Source: Bisporella sp. PMI_857 | Taxonomy: Eukaryota > Ascomycota > Leotiomycetes > Helotiales > Helotiaceae | DNA length: 64,000 nt | NCBI GenBank assembly: GCA_021307315.1 | Contig: JAJSPD010000039.1 | Coordinates: 1 to 64,000 of the forward strand | Direction of reading: 5' to 3' | Shown: in pieces, positions 25,208-37,736 of the stretch | How the letters are laid out: every line of letters begins with the position of its first letter | Position numbering within the stretch: position 1 is the first letter of the stretch | The notes under the pieces: model-generated | Databases searched by the model: none | What the model was told of the DNA's origin: nothing | The model's input: only the letters and a program-made list of their open reading frames with translations | Translations under genes and position numbers: made by a program

Positions 25208-25962
25208 GGTGTTGGTATCCTGCTGTTTGCCTGAACTAAGCAAATATAAAATATCTTTTAGAGGTATGTAGATTCTTTATGTAGCTAAAATGAAACGTCT
25301 GTGACTTGAGCTTGAATTGAAGTCTTATCTAATGGCAGCTTTGGCCATCTTTATAGTCTTCTAAGCTTCTGACTTCACGTAAGACCGCATGGAGTTAATG
25401 TCGACGATCGAAGGAGATAAAATAGAGGTCGCACCGGGCGGGCCGAGAGACCCGAGCACGCTGGTTAATCCCGATAAGCCGGCTACCCCACCTGTATGCC
25501 CCTCAATGACGAAATTGCAGATGCGAGGCTTCGTCTTAGAGCTTGTTTTCTGGATTCCGATTCGTTAAGAATGAAATAGTTGCTGAGAAAAGCTTCCATC
25601 TTATCCCAGCCCTACCAACTATGTTTGTTGTGCCTAGGATATTTCGTGTTCTGATCTTGATGTTGGCTGTTCTATACGATGCGTATGCCAAAATGGTGGA
25701 GATCACAAATGAGGGATTCAGTGACTCTGGGATGGACGATAGTATACGGGCTCATACCATCCCATACGGCCATCTTACGAGATCGTAGTTCTGGTATGTA
25801 GATACAGACTGAAAGGCTTCTGAAATCACGGACTTGGGCAGAAAAATGGAAATGTTCCAGGTATTGACCATGGATCCTGGATCGATATTATGAAGTATAC
25901 AGGGAACCATACTGGTCAAGTTTCAACTCCCTGCTATGATGCCGCTCACAAAAGACGTTGAA
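25208..25962. other. Intergenic region, no gene seen
   Basis: 755 bases upstream of the SDR gene and downstream of the DUF1295 gene. A plus-strand frame at 25543-25788 has no recognisable character. Nothing else was seen. Confidence 0.4.
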
Positions 25963-27128
25963 TTAATTCCCACCTTCCTCAGCACTTCTTTGACCTTGCG
26001 CCGCATCGGAGTGCTTCGCAGGATCAAACACATAAATCGGGAACTCTAAGAAAAGCGTCCTCTTCAATATTGTAGGCAATTTTCCATAAATCTGTGGAGG
26101 GAACGGGATCAATATGCTTGTTCGGTTCAGGTACCGAGCATATTCATCCCAGTGCTGACCCTTCTCATATCGCTTCTTCGCACCAGGCCTTTCTTGTAGC
26201 GTCAAACCGGAGACAAACAATAGGAGGATGGTGAGGAAAAAGGCTCCTAGGATGGATGCGTATAGAGCTTTATATGCGCCGCCGTGGACATAGCCGTTTG
26301 CGGCGGGCGATACAGCGGTCATAAATATTGCTTCAAATCATCAGCTCGAGCTCATATCATCAGTATTACGCTAGATAGAGGCCATGACTTACAGAATTGA
26401 ATGAGGATCTCCCCAAAATAGTTTGGATGTCTCGTCCATGAAAAGAATCCCTTGTCGCAAATTGCAGATTTATCTTTATTGTTGCTTCTAAAGCGATACT
26501 TCTGGGCATCGCTGACGCTTTCCATGATGAAGCCGACCGTATAGAGGATCACGCCTGCGATATCGCGTCCAGTGCCAAACGAGGGCTGGTTGTACTGCAA
26601 GACTTTTGGAGAATTCAGGATTGTGACGGGGAGGGAAACCGCCCATACCCAGAGCATTTGACTAAGATTCGCGATCAGTGACTACTCAAGAGAAGGTTCA
26701 CAAAGGAGATCTTGGTAAGTATAGAATCTTGGAACTTACAATATCCAAAATCCTAAAAACTTGAAGAAGTGATCACGCTTATCATCAAACCGATCATCTT
26801 TCCCAGTCTTGATGATTCTGAAAAGGAGAAACCCTGAGAGGCGAGCACCCCAGATCATGATGAATATCGAATCGACGATTTGACGTGCATGATGGGTACC
26901 ACTGAATGATAGAGTAATGATGGCGAGGACGATAAAGTTGGTTCCACCAGCGAAATCTGTATATGCCATTTTAGATCAGGCAGAGCACGGAGGAAGGGGG
27001 GGAGGTTGCTGACCTGTAAGCTTGTCAAACTTGAGGGAGAAAGCAATCGCAAAAAAGAAGAGCTGATATGCGACTGTAATGAGAAAAGTGATGGCTAGAT
27101 AGTAGTCATCTAATACGTGAACCACCAT
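25963..27128 (-). CDS. DUF1295 / steroid 5-alpha-reductase-like membrane protein, 322 residues
   Basis: Polytopic membrane enzyme of the steroid-reductase/ICMT-like fold. The exons, read on the minus strand, are 27128-27014, 26956-26740, 26661-26393 and 26330-25963, giving 323 codons. Several hydrophobic helices are evident (LAITFLITVAYQLFFFAIAF near the N-terminus, FIVLAIITLSFSG, FFLTILLLFVSGL). The diagnostic cofactor-binding segment is GFFSWTRHPNYFGE, and RYEKGQHWDEYARYLNRTS follows. Members of the family reduce or methylate lipophilic substrates in the endoplasmic reticulum; the substrate here is unknown. The third intron (26331-26392) uses the acceptor TTTGAAG, which is not pyrimidine-rich, but the frame requires it. 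Confidence 0.88.
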
Positions 27129-28629
27129 CTTGAAGTTATCCCAGTTACCCTATCCTCGTGATAAATGTATGTGATTTTAGATGCTCGCTCAAAAGTATCG
27201 TTGTTTAATGTCTCAATGGAAGGACCACGGAAGGATGGTCATCCATATATCAAGTTCTCAAAGCACTGCCATCGGATTTTGGCGACTTGATGTCAGCCTA
27301 GCCGTCAAATGTAATCATCTAGCACCTAAAGGAGTGTAGTTTGCGCTCTTTTTACTGTTTTCGCGTATACCGGCTCACAAATTTCGATTAGGAAAAGTAG
27401 ACTCTATCGTCATGATCGAGATGCAAGCTTCTCGCTTAGCCCTGTAGACTTGCTAGCGTGGGTTGGATTCGTAAGGCGGATGAGGCTCTTTCCTGGACAG
27501 AGCAGTAGTCTCAGGGAGGTTTGATGAATGTTTTGTCTTGGCTTCCTCTTACAGACTGTACATCACGGCTCTGTGGTTTGTTTCTACCCGATGCGTCACT
27601 TCATCTGAAGTCTCGTTCGTGGATCACGTGATCGGCAATATATTCCGCGGGGAGTGCATGATATCCTAGCATCTCAATCCCTTGCCATGGAATCTGAATC
27701 CTGAGGTTCATAACTGTGTGGGTAATCTTGAAGCCGCGAAAGGATTGTTTATTTCATCACCACAGAGTTTCATACCGTCGCCGTGCCTCGAAGCGCCGAG
27801 GTCTCAAACCTCCCCCTGATTTAAGCGACCTGTCAACACTGAGATTATTTTCGCCTTGAGATATCACAACGACAACACGACAATCAAGACCTAGATCTTA
27901 AGAAACTATACCAATAGAATCTATGTACTATGTCAACCTCACCACATTCTGAACATTTCAAGCTATTTAAGAAAGTATACTATAAGTGGTTCAATGAGTC
28001 TCGACCGTTCTCGCCAAGACTCACCCCTGGATCCCCAAACCTCGTGCGTCTCATAACACCGGCACTCCCATGCTGTCAAAGTCTGACCACCATAGGCCCA
28101 CGTCCCCTCTGAGACCAAAGCCGCGAAGTCATCGAACCACACTTCTCTTCCGTTTTCTAAAAATTCCCCACAAGCCATGTTTCTTACGTTTTCTCTATGG
28201 TGAAAACCCCTGCGAAACGTCTTTGTTGGAGCTGAAGGTGGCCTACGCAATCTTGGCAGTCCTCCACATCTCAGATCCTCGTCCCATCTCTCCAATTTCA
28301 TGCTTTGTTCTCCATGCCTTAATAATACCGTTCGCCCATTTTGGTCGTTTTTCGCAGTTTGCTGTTATTGTCGTCGTTATTCGTAATTTTTCAGAGAGGC
28401 GCCGATGTACTCGGTGAGAGTTTGGGTTTTTGAGTCGCCAACTTTGATGAGCTGATCGACGACGATACCTCTTGCTTGATCTTGAAGAACTCGTCTCGGT
28501 CTCTACGCAGCAAACAGCTTTTATTTTCGCTTCATGACATTCTTTGAACCACGGCTGGACTGTAGGATTATATATTTTATTATTGGGCTTGGACAGCCAT
28601 CGAATTTTTTTAAACTATAGCCTGCGGAG
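27129..28629. other. Intergenic region with one long E-box palindrome
   Basis: 1.5 kb between divergent genes (DUF1295 protein, minus; secreted Ser/Thr-rich protein, plus). It contains the 12-base palindrome GATCACGTGATC at 27622-27633, a bHLH-type (CACGTG) site candidate. No supported gene was found. Confidence 0.4.
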
Positions 28630-30195
28630 ATGAGGAACGTGCTAAGAACGTCGATACTGCTGGCGGTGGGAGTGTTAAGTGCGGTAGAGGTACGGAATGG
28701 CCAAGAGCGGCGAGATTGTGGTGACTGACAAGAGCAGGCGGATGACCATATACGCGCCAATGCATACGATAGAAGGGAACTAGGACTGTCGGATCTTCTA
28801 GCAGAGATTGGGGTAGGTTCTCAGAAAGGAGGAAACTCCGCAACGAGTGATCAGGGAGTGGGCCAGGAAGACCAAGGTGTTCAAGGCCTCATTGACGAGA
28901 TCACTGGGGCGTTGAACGGGAACCAGCCACCAGCAGTGAGCAACATTACTCTAGGGACGAAGGACTCAAATGGCGATGGGAAAGGTAGCAAGGACCAAGA
29001 TCAACCCAAGAACAATGATTCCAATAATCAGGGCAAAGGACAGGGTGATGACGGAAAGAAATCGCAAACGATCACGATGTATACGACTGAAGGAGAGAGC
29101 ACCACTACCTTTCAAACAGTCGTGACCGTCGATGCACCACTAGCCACAGAAGGAACTGCTCTGGAGACGAAGCAGCGGACAATGACCGTCTACGAAACTG
29201 TGACCGTTGATGAGAGGCCGCCTGTAGCTGCGCAGACAGGAACATGTGCCGTGAAATCTGAGCGTATTCTCTCGACAATCACAGAACATACAACTATAAC
29301 TGTTCAGGCTCAAGCCGCGGCGTCAACATTGATAGTTGAGGCCACTCAGCAGCCTCAAACTCACACTATTATTGTGAGCAGTACTGTGACGGTCCCGGGT
29401 CCTGCAGAGGGAGCTGCCTCTAGTAAGTACAATCTGACAAGGCCACAGTCTTGAGTAGGGGGCCACATCAATGGATAAGAAGTTAACATATTTCTAGCAC
29501 CAGTAGTAGCCGCGCCAGTTGCTCCCATAGTTGGTAGCTCGGGAGCAATGGCTAGTGGGCAAGGTACATTGTTACCAAATGGTGCTTGTAGCTGTCAGTG
29601 TCTGTGTTCTGGAGGGTCTTTCCCTACAGTTGCAGCAGCATTGCCACAACCGCCAGCAGCCCAACCCACTCTCGCGACCTCCATTACGCCAGTCTCCACC
29701 TCAGTTCCTCCCGGTCTTCTCATCGATACGTCCAGCCCACCACCCGTTGTGCAACCAACAGCTATTACCACTCCTAGTAGTGTAGTTCCTACATCCGCAG
29801 CCGCCGAAAGTACATCCTCGTTGACGAGCGAGACAAATGCACCGGCACCCATATTATCATCAACAACCGAATCCGTAGAATCCATCGCGCCAGCAACACC
29901 AACCCCTGAGGCTGTTCCAAGCTCCACACAAACTTCGTCTACATCAACAACATCCAATGCTGCAGCTGTACCAGTGCTTGCTGAATCAACTCCAGCTGCA
30001 ACAGACGTCTTCTCCCTTCAGCTCACTATTGGAGGAGCGGCAGCGATAGCCACGCCAGGGGCAGAGAGCGCCGCCGCTGCCAGTCCAGCGACAGAGTCCA
30101 TCGACATTGCTACATTCTCGCTTACCAGCAACCTCGTACTGGGCAAATTAGGATCAAGAGCGCAGCCTACCATCGCACCGAGGAGGCGTCGGTAG
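28630..30195 (+). CDS. Secreted Ser/Thr-rich protein with signal peptide (480 residues)
   Basis: Exon 1 is only 20 codons (28630-28689) and encodes a signal peptide: MRNVLRTSILLAVGVLSAVE. Exons 28738-29422 and 29498-30195 follow; 48- and 75-base introns keep the frame (481 codons). The mature part begins ADDHIRANAYDRRELGLSDLL, then a charged Gly/Asn/Asp-rich stretch, then Thr/Val-rich repeats (TMTVYETVTV, TTITVQAQ, TIIVSSTVTV). A short Cys motif GACSCQCLCSGG is followed by a long Pro/Ser/Thr/Ala-rich tail. This is the pattern of an O-mannosylated cell-wall or extracellular protein. No GPI-attachment tail is evident: the protein ends in a basic RRRR. The function is unknown. Confidence 0.8.
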
Positions 30196-30342
30196 TAACG
30201 AAAGAGCTAATTTTGTTTTGTACAATGTATTAATGGGTTTTGGCGTAGATAATACCAGGGATTTGGCAAATGGCCAAAATAACTAGGTTTAGTTGTAGAT
30301 ATCATTCACTTCAAAGTTTAGAGACAAAATGTAAAATGTCAG

Positions 30343-31317
30343 TCAACTGCTAGATTTCGTGGAGTTCGAGATCTCTATTGTGTATTCCGCCAATGGTGTC
30401 TGTGCTGTTGAAGATTTAAGATCGCTTTTTGGAGTTGAGGTTCCAGAACCCTCAGCCTGCTCGGCTTCCCTTGCTGCCAACCTTGCCCTTTTCTGAGCTC
30501 TCCTGCTTAATTGTGGAGTTTTGTCTCCTTCAATAGCCTCTGCTCTCCTTTTATCGTTCTTCGCAGTTGCTATGGCCTCTGCATGTGCGGCCGTTCTTTG
30601 ACCACCGTCAATAACGTCTACCACACCTCTAAACGAGCTCCTCTTCAAACCCTCATTGACCACAACTCCTCGTGCATTAATCGAAATTGCTTCCATGCCC
30701 CTCTCTCGTCCTAAGCCCCATACCGCGAACAAATTGACCACATCTGCTGGTGCTCGAACTCCCAAAGCACCTGTAGCTTCACTGCTAATGAGCAACCCTC
30801 GTCCTTTTGTAGCCCGCAGAATCGCCATTGCATTGCTAATGAAGTATCGCCTCTTGTTTGCATCTCCCATCACAGCCTGCGAATAGCATAATTCAATTTT
30901 GCATCCACGATTTATAGCTGTCATCAATGGTTTTGGGCGGAAGTGGAAAGGAAAACGTTGAGTGAGATCGAGAGAGATGATTGACTGCTCAGAGAGAAAA
31001 AGACAGGCTGCTTCGTAGCCCTTCTGCGACGTAGGGCGAAGAGCAAGAATATCATAAGCAGCGGCAATATTGGGCAGGCGGTAGTTGTTGGAGGGGTCCT
31101 CGACGTATACAGTACAGCGTCGCAGAATACTTATGCTAGATGGGACGCTGAATGGTACCGGACAAGGTATCGGATTAATTATCGGCGATGTTATGGTCTT
31201 CACACTGTGGTTCAGGGCAATTGTATCATAACCAAGAGAGGAGGCAAAGGATATTGTTCGCTGAAGCTCAGCAGGATCCAGCGAGGGTGACCAAGGTATG
31301 TTAAGGTCGAACAGCAT
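30343..31317 (-). CDS. rpp1: RNase P / MRP subunit Rpp1 (Rpp30 family), 324 residues
   Basis: Protein subunit of nuclear RNase P and RNase MRP, which process tRNA and rRNA precursors. It has a single exon. The N-terminus MLFDLNIPWSP and the TIM-barrel-like core are typical: YDTIALNHSVKT, YDILALRPTS, IISLDLTQRFPF, GCKIELCYSQAVMGD, ISSEATGALGVRAPADVVNL. The C-terminal tail is basic (KNDKRRAEAIEG, SRRAQKRARL), suitable for RNA contact. The length fits fungal Rpp1. It is divergent from the CK2 alpha gene with 441 bases between the start codons. Confidence 0.95.
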   Translation of the reverse strand: MLFDLNIPWSPSLDPAELQRTISFASSLGYDTIALNHSVKTITSPIINPIPCPVPFSVPSSISILRRCTVYVEDPSNNYRLPNIAAAYDILALRPTSQKGYEAACLFLSEQSIISLDLTQRFPFHFRPKPLMTAINRGCKIELCYSQAVMGDANKRRYFISNAMAILRATKGRGLLISSEATGALGVRAPADVVNLFAVWGLGRERGMEAISINARGVVVNEGLKRSSFRGVVDVIDGGQRTAAHAEAIATAKNDKRRAEAIEGDKTPQLSRRAQKRARLAAREAEQAEGSGTSTPKSDLKSSTAQTPLAEYTIEISNSTKSSS

Positions 31318-31758
31318 TTTGATGAGCAGGATCGGCAGAGGATGTTAGAATTGCTGATTGTGTCGTATATGTAACCAGAGGTGGGGAATATTGGTGAGCG
31401 CGCTTCTCACTGTCTTTTTTGAATTATGGATATTGAACGAACTAAGTTGTCTGTTGGCGAGACCGCTCTCAGGCAAGGCTGAAGAAATTCAACCTGGGGC
31501 TGTAATTTAGGAAGTGGGGCGCACTGACGAGACTGAAATGGAGGGGTCTTGCGCCTGCTGCGCTGCCCTGCTCGCTCACCCACAACATTCACACAACATA
31601 CGTACAATCACTCCAGAGGCCCTTATCTAGGGTACCTCGACCGAGAACTCTCCTATATCCCCATTTAACCTTTCTGTGTGCGGCTCCAAATACGCCTATC
31701 TAGTGCACAAATACTCTTTCTGCGCATACCCTCAGTTTGACCAGCCGCAAATCTCAAC
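31318..31758. promoter_or_regulatory. Divergent promoter region between Rpp1 and CK2 alpha genes
   Basis: 441 bases separate the two start codons. The half nearest CK2 is pyrimidine-rich (for example CTCTCCTATATCCCC), as usual for fungal 5' regions. No strong TATA box. The extent of each promoter is inferred from position only. Confidence 0.4.
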
Positions 31759-33310
<1,552 letters not shown>

Positions 33311-33999
33311 TCGGATGCTTGAATACGATCTGGTTGTCAAAGCTAGACACATATGTTTACGTTTACAACTAGCCTGGATACATACTAGCTTGAGGCCTCG
33401 TCATTAATTTGGTTCTTAATCATACATAGTGGCAGCGCTAAAGGGCTGCAACTATGGAGGGAGGCATTCTTCCTTTTGGCAAGACACACATGAAGAATGA
33501 ATGACTCTTGCTTACTTATGACGGCTGTTGTGAGGAGAGATTGGCGTTGGCGGCGTTAATGAAATTAATTTGATGCATGCCTCTTCTCTGTATCCTATAC
33601 AGATAATGCTATAGAGCTTTCATACCTTAGTGAAAAGAATGCTTAACTTGTGAAAATGTGGAGTATTATGAGGTGACATGTGATTGCGCACTGGTAGCCT
33701 TGCACGAACGACACAGTGCCATTATTTGTAATTTGTTTGATCGGGCAGGTATGTTCTACGTCTATGTATAATGGCACTCTATTGCTAGCTTACCTAAGCT
33801 GCACTTCAAAAGCCCGCAGGCGACGCAGTAGATATCCTGGTGACCATATAATCGCGTATTTATGCTTCAATAGCCAGCACAATTGTATTTGTATCCGGCT
33901 TGTGTGCTGAGAAAGCTGCATATCTACATTGCTACCCGCTGGTGCTGAAATGCCGAGATAGTGTGCCAATGCTGAAATACCATGGCATAACTCTGACAA
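33311..33999. other. Intergenic region between convergent genes, no gene seen
   Basis: 689 bases between the stop codons of the CK2 alpha gene (plus) and the cysteine-synthase-like gene (minus). Presumably both 3' untranslated regions; nothing else was recognised. Confidence 0.4.
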
Positions 34000-35328
34000 T
34001 CACGCCTTGATATCCAGCATAGAAAGTAGATCCGCTTGGTCGTGCTCCTCTTCCAGGCCAAGTTCCCCGACCATCTTCCAGAACTTACTCAAATGCCTCG
34101 TTCCACTATCACACAAGATAGTGACCAATCTACTTTCCTTAGGCATGTTCAGGGCCGTAACTACAGCCGCAACACAGTTCACAGCACTACTACTTCCAAC
34201 GAATATCCCATCTTTCTCCACCAGCCACCTTGCCATCTTCATAGCTTGGAGATCGGTGACTTTTACTGCGTCATCTATAAGCTCGCGTCCAGCCTCGTAG
34301 TTCTCAGTGATACGGTTGATGCCGATACCTTCGACGATAGTGTCGACTTGTTGACGCCGCCGCGTGCCTTCTTTCTCAGTATTGGAGAACATGACGCCGT
34401 GTTTTACTTTGTTGTAAAGACCACTGCCTTCAGGGTCTGCTAAGACTACACGTAAGGTATCCATTCCCCTCTGCTGTTTAAGATGTATAGCAACTCCTGA
34501 TATCGTACCTCCCGTCCCAGCTCCCGCCACAAATGCGTCAAGTAGTCCGCCTGTCTGCTGGTATATTTCGGGCCCTGTAGTCTGTACGTGCGCTTGATAA
34601 TTCGCCATCGATTCAAATTGATCCGCAAAAAATCCTTTACTATTATCTTTCCCAGAGGCGGTATGCTCTTTTGCTCTTATTCTTGCTAGATTCACAAAAT
34701 GTTCTGTTGAGGTGATGGGAGCTGGTGTAACTCGCTCCACAGTTGCTCCTAGATGATGTAACAAATCAGATTTCTCTTTGCTCTGATCATTGGGCATACA
34801 TATATACGCCTTATATCCTCTAGCTCTGGCCAATGTCGCAAGCGATATGCCAGTTGACCCAACCGTTCCTTCATATATCGTGTCTCCTTGGTAGGGTGTT
34901 AATAGGCCTTGTTCTTCTGCCATTTTGATCATATTCAGTGCGACTCTATCCTTGGGACTATTCCCGGCGCCATTCAAGAATTCAGCTTTTGCGAGTATTG
35001 TACATCCTGTAGCTTCTGACAAGCTTCTGATTTTGAATAAAGGTGTGTTCCCTATACAACCCTCAATTCCTTCCGGTATGGGCGGAAGGAGAGGGCCGAC
35101 TATTGATCGGCGGGATTCATGTGTGTTGTCTTCCAGTTTTACTGGAGGCAGATATGTGCTTGCAGGACGGGAGTCTGCTGCGCTCCTAGCCTGTCCCCTT
35201 CGTCGCTGATATCTCCGTTCAAGATCTGGATAGAAGTCCTTGAAGCCTAATGTTAGGAGAATACCCGCTACAAAGGCAGTTGCTAGGGCAGCAGTACCAT
35301 AAGCTTTCGGATGATTGCTCAGAGACAT
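34000..35328 (-). CDS. Mitochondrial-type cysteine synthase-like PLP enzyme (Mcy1/Cys12-like), 442 residues
   Basis: Fold-type II pyridoxal-phosphate enzyme like O-acetylserine sulfhydrylase. A single exon. An N-terminal hydrophobic helix (AALATAFVAGILLTLGF, about residues 13-29) followed by basic residues suggests anchoring in a mitochondrial membrane, as known for yeast Mcy1. The catalytic region has GCIGNTPLFKI, then NGAGNSPKDRVAL with the Schiff-base lysine in SPKDR. The substrate loop is EGTVGSTGISLA, and the phosphate cup is AGAGTGGTISG. The C-terminal part has VGSSSAVNCVAA and LCDSGTRHLSKFW. The physiological substrate of this branch is less certain than for true cysteine synthase. It is divergent from the NDUFAF7-like gene. 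Confidence 0.92.
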   Translation of the reverse strand: MSLSNHPKAYGTAALATAFVAGILLTLGFKDFYPDLERRYQRRRGQARSAADSRPASTYLPPVKLEDNTHESRRSIVGPLLPPIPEGIEGCIGNTPLFKIRSLSEATGCTILAKAEFLNGAGNSPKDRVALNMIKMAEEQGLLTPYQGDTIYEGTVGSTGISLATLARARGYKAYICMPNDQSKEKSDLLHHLGATVERVTPAPITSTEHFVNLARIRAKEHTASGKDNSKGFFADQFESMANYQAHVQTTGPEIYQQTGGLLDAFVAGAGTGGTISGVAIHLKQQRGMDTLRVVLADPEGSGLYNKVKHGVMFSNTEKEGTRRRQQVDTIVEGIGINRITENYEAGRELIDDAVKVTDLQAMKMARWLVEKDGIFVGSSSAVNCVAAVVTALNMPKESRLVTILCDSGTRHLSKFWKMVGELGLEEEHDQADLLSMLDIKA

Positions 35329-35497
35329 AGTAACAGCAATGTTATCACATTGCGCATTCCTATCAAAAAAATTGTGGTAGTGACTTCGTGAAGCTTAAAA
35401 ACGGCTGAGGGACCCTTACCGAAGCTTGGACCACTTTGATACCACATCTTTGGTGAAGCTTGACCTCACATCGGAAACTTTTGTAAATAAAGGGCAT
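35329..35497. promoter_or_regulatory. Short divergent promoter between two mitochondrial genes
   Basis: Only 169 bases separate the start codons of the cysteine-synthase-like gene (minus) and the NDUFAF7-like gene (plus). The start of the plus gene could lie further upstream at 35426, which would shorten the gap to 97 bases. A shared bidirectional promoter is inferred. Confidence 0.4.
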
Positions 35498-37093
35498 ATG
35501 GACTCCCCAATTATCTCGCGGTTGTTTAGACAGCTCTTCACACACCGAACCTGTCAGTCCGTACGGTCACACTCCACCTTGCCGTTTCGAATACATAATG
35601 GACGAGGCGCGCAAGTTAGACGTTATGCAGGGAGGAGGGGAGCTAACGACGACACAACACGCAATGAGAGTCAATGGCAGCAGAGGTCTGATCTGTTCAC
35701 GGGGGACAAGATGGAGGAGTATAACAAATACCCAATGGTCACTGCCAACCAGTTGAGAGGAAGAAGAGAACGACCCAGAAGAGTCAAGATGCTCACCAGA
35801 GACTTTATTGAAGGTCAGTGGTAGTATAATATATAAGCTGGACACAGGAAATAACATCATACAGACGCATTATACAATCCATCATATGGTTACTTCTCGA
35901 AACAGGTCGTCATCTTTTCGCCAGGAGAGGTGTTCGACTTCAATAATCTGGAGAACGAGAATGAGTTCCACAAACTGTTAGGTCAGCGATATACCGAGTT
36001 TGAAGATAAACTGGATGAAAAGGAGCCGAATGAGACGCGACAGTTATGGCATACACCGACAGAGCTATTTAGGCCATACTACGGTGAAGCCATGGCACGT
36101 TACCTGATTTCGAACTATAAGCTGTCTCAATATCCGTACCATGACCTGATAATATACGAAATGGGCGCAGGGAATGGCACACTTATGCTTAACATTCTCG
36201 ATTACATCCGTGATGCGGCACCGTCGGTGTATGAGCGTACCAAATACAAGATCATTGAGATTTCCTCCAGTTTAGCAAAGCTGCAGGCACATCAGCTCAT
36301 GCGAACTGCTGACTCGAAAGGCCACTCATCGCATGTCGAGATTATTAATAAGTCAATATTTGAATGGGATCAGCTCGTCGCATCTCCGTGCTACTTCTTA
36401 GCAATGGAGGTTTTTGACAATTTCGCTCATGATGCGATTCGTTACGATCACATGACAGAAGAACCGCTCCAAGGAACAGTCTTGATCGACAAGTACGGTG
36501 ATTTTTATGAGTTTTATGTGCCTCAGATAGACCCCGTAGCTTCGCGGTTCTTGAGGGTAAGACACGCCGCTACAGGTGGACGATACCCATTTCCACTTCA
36601 TCAAAGCAAACTCCTTAGAAAGCTCAGAAGTAGCCTTCCATTCTCCGGCAATCTCAGTGATCCAGAGTACATCCCGACGAGGCTGATGCAGTTTTTCGAT
36701 ATCCTGGGGAAATACTTTCCTTCACATCGCTTGCTGACAAGTGACTTCCATGATCTGCCAGATACGATAAAGGGTATAAATGCGCCTGTGGTACAGACGA
36801 GATACCAACGGAGGACAGTTCCTGTCACTACTCCTTTTGTAAGTTTTCATCTGCACATCTACGAACCTAGCTAATAAAAGAAGGTGCACCAAGGATACTT
36901 TGACATTCTCTTCCCAACAGATTTCAATGTCATGGAACTCATGTATCGCGCGATCACAGGCAAGCTGACAAGGGTCCTGTCGCATGAGGAATTCTTAAGG
37001 AGGTGGGCCTATGTGGAGGAAACAGAGACCAAGAATGGTGAGAATCCACTGTTAGTTTGGTATAAGAATGCGAGTGTAATGGCTACTGTATGA
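35498..37093 (+). CDS. NDUFAF7/MidA-like mitochondrial SAM-dependent methyltransferase, 499 residues
   Basis: Family of arginine methyltransferases; NDUFAF7 modifies a complex I subunit. The exons are 35498-35813, 35865-36838 and 36884-37093 (500 codons). The N-terminus is Arg/Ser-rich (SRLFRQLFTHRTCQSVRSHS), a likely mitochondrial presequence. The segment RDFIEDALYNPSYGYFSKQ is the family's entry motif after the first intron. The SAM-binding loop is IYEMGAGNGTLMLNIL, followed by YKIIEISSSLAKLQ and FLAMEVFDNFAHDAI, where the family has E-x-x-D-(A/N)-x-P/A-H. The C-terminus HQGYFDILFPTDF is also typical. The third exon uses an acceptor in GAAGGTG. Role in complex I assembly is inferred from the family. 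Confidence 0.88.
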
Positions 37094-37736
37094 TATAACT
37101 CAATCTAAATTCAAATATGAATGGAGACAAAACGATCAAGGATTTAGCTCATGCCCTTTTGTCCATCGAATTCCAAGGCCGGACTTAAAAGGGGCATTCT
37201 CCTAACAGTAGCGCGAAGACAGCCAATCACAGAGCGTGAATCCAAGAAATGAAAGTTAAACCATATGTATATTTGTTTAAGCAAGCAAACTGCAACAAAC
37301 ACAGAAGGCGGCCCCGAAAAGGTTCTGGACAAACTGTGTCTGGGGATATGAACTTGGTTGCCGATTACAACAACTCGAACACGCCACACCCGATATAACA
37401 AATCAAGTCAACAACGGTCAAATAAACTCAGTTCGTCTGGTTTCGTTCAGGATCCCTCGAGGGTCCTGAAGTTTTGCCTATTTTCAAGCTCAATCTCTTT
37501 TTTTACTGCTTTTCCCTGTTTGTGGTAAACGTGATTAATGTTGAAAGAGAGCCTCACTACACGCACCCTGTTTGAAGTCTTGTATGGTCCATTTTTATGT
37601 CGTTATACCGCTGAATTTATGTTCCTCTATTTTCTATCTGCCAAAAGGGTATCGCAACAGCACGAAACAAACGCCATGATTGTGCCAGCTCCCTGATAAT
37701 GCAACGGAGCCCGAAATCAAAATCCGATCTTGAGAG
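37094..37736. other. Intergenic region between convergent genes, no gene seen
   Basis: 643 bases between the stop codons of the NDUFAF7-like gene and the HerA-like gene. Nothing recognised. Confidence 0.4.
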
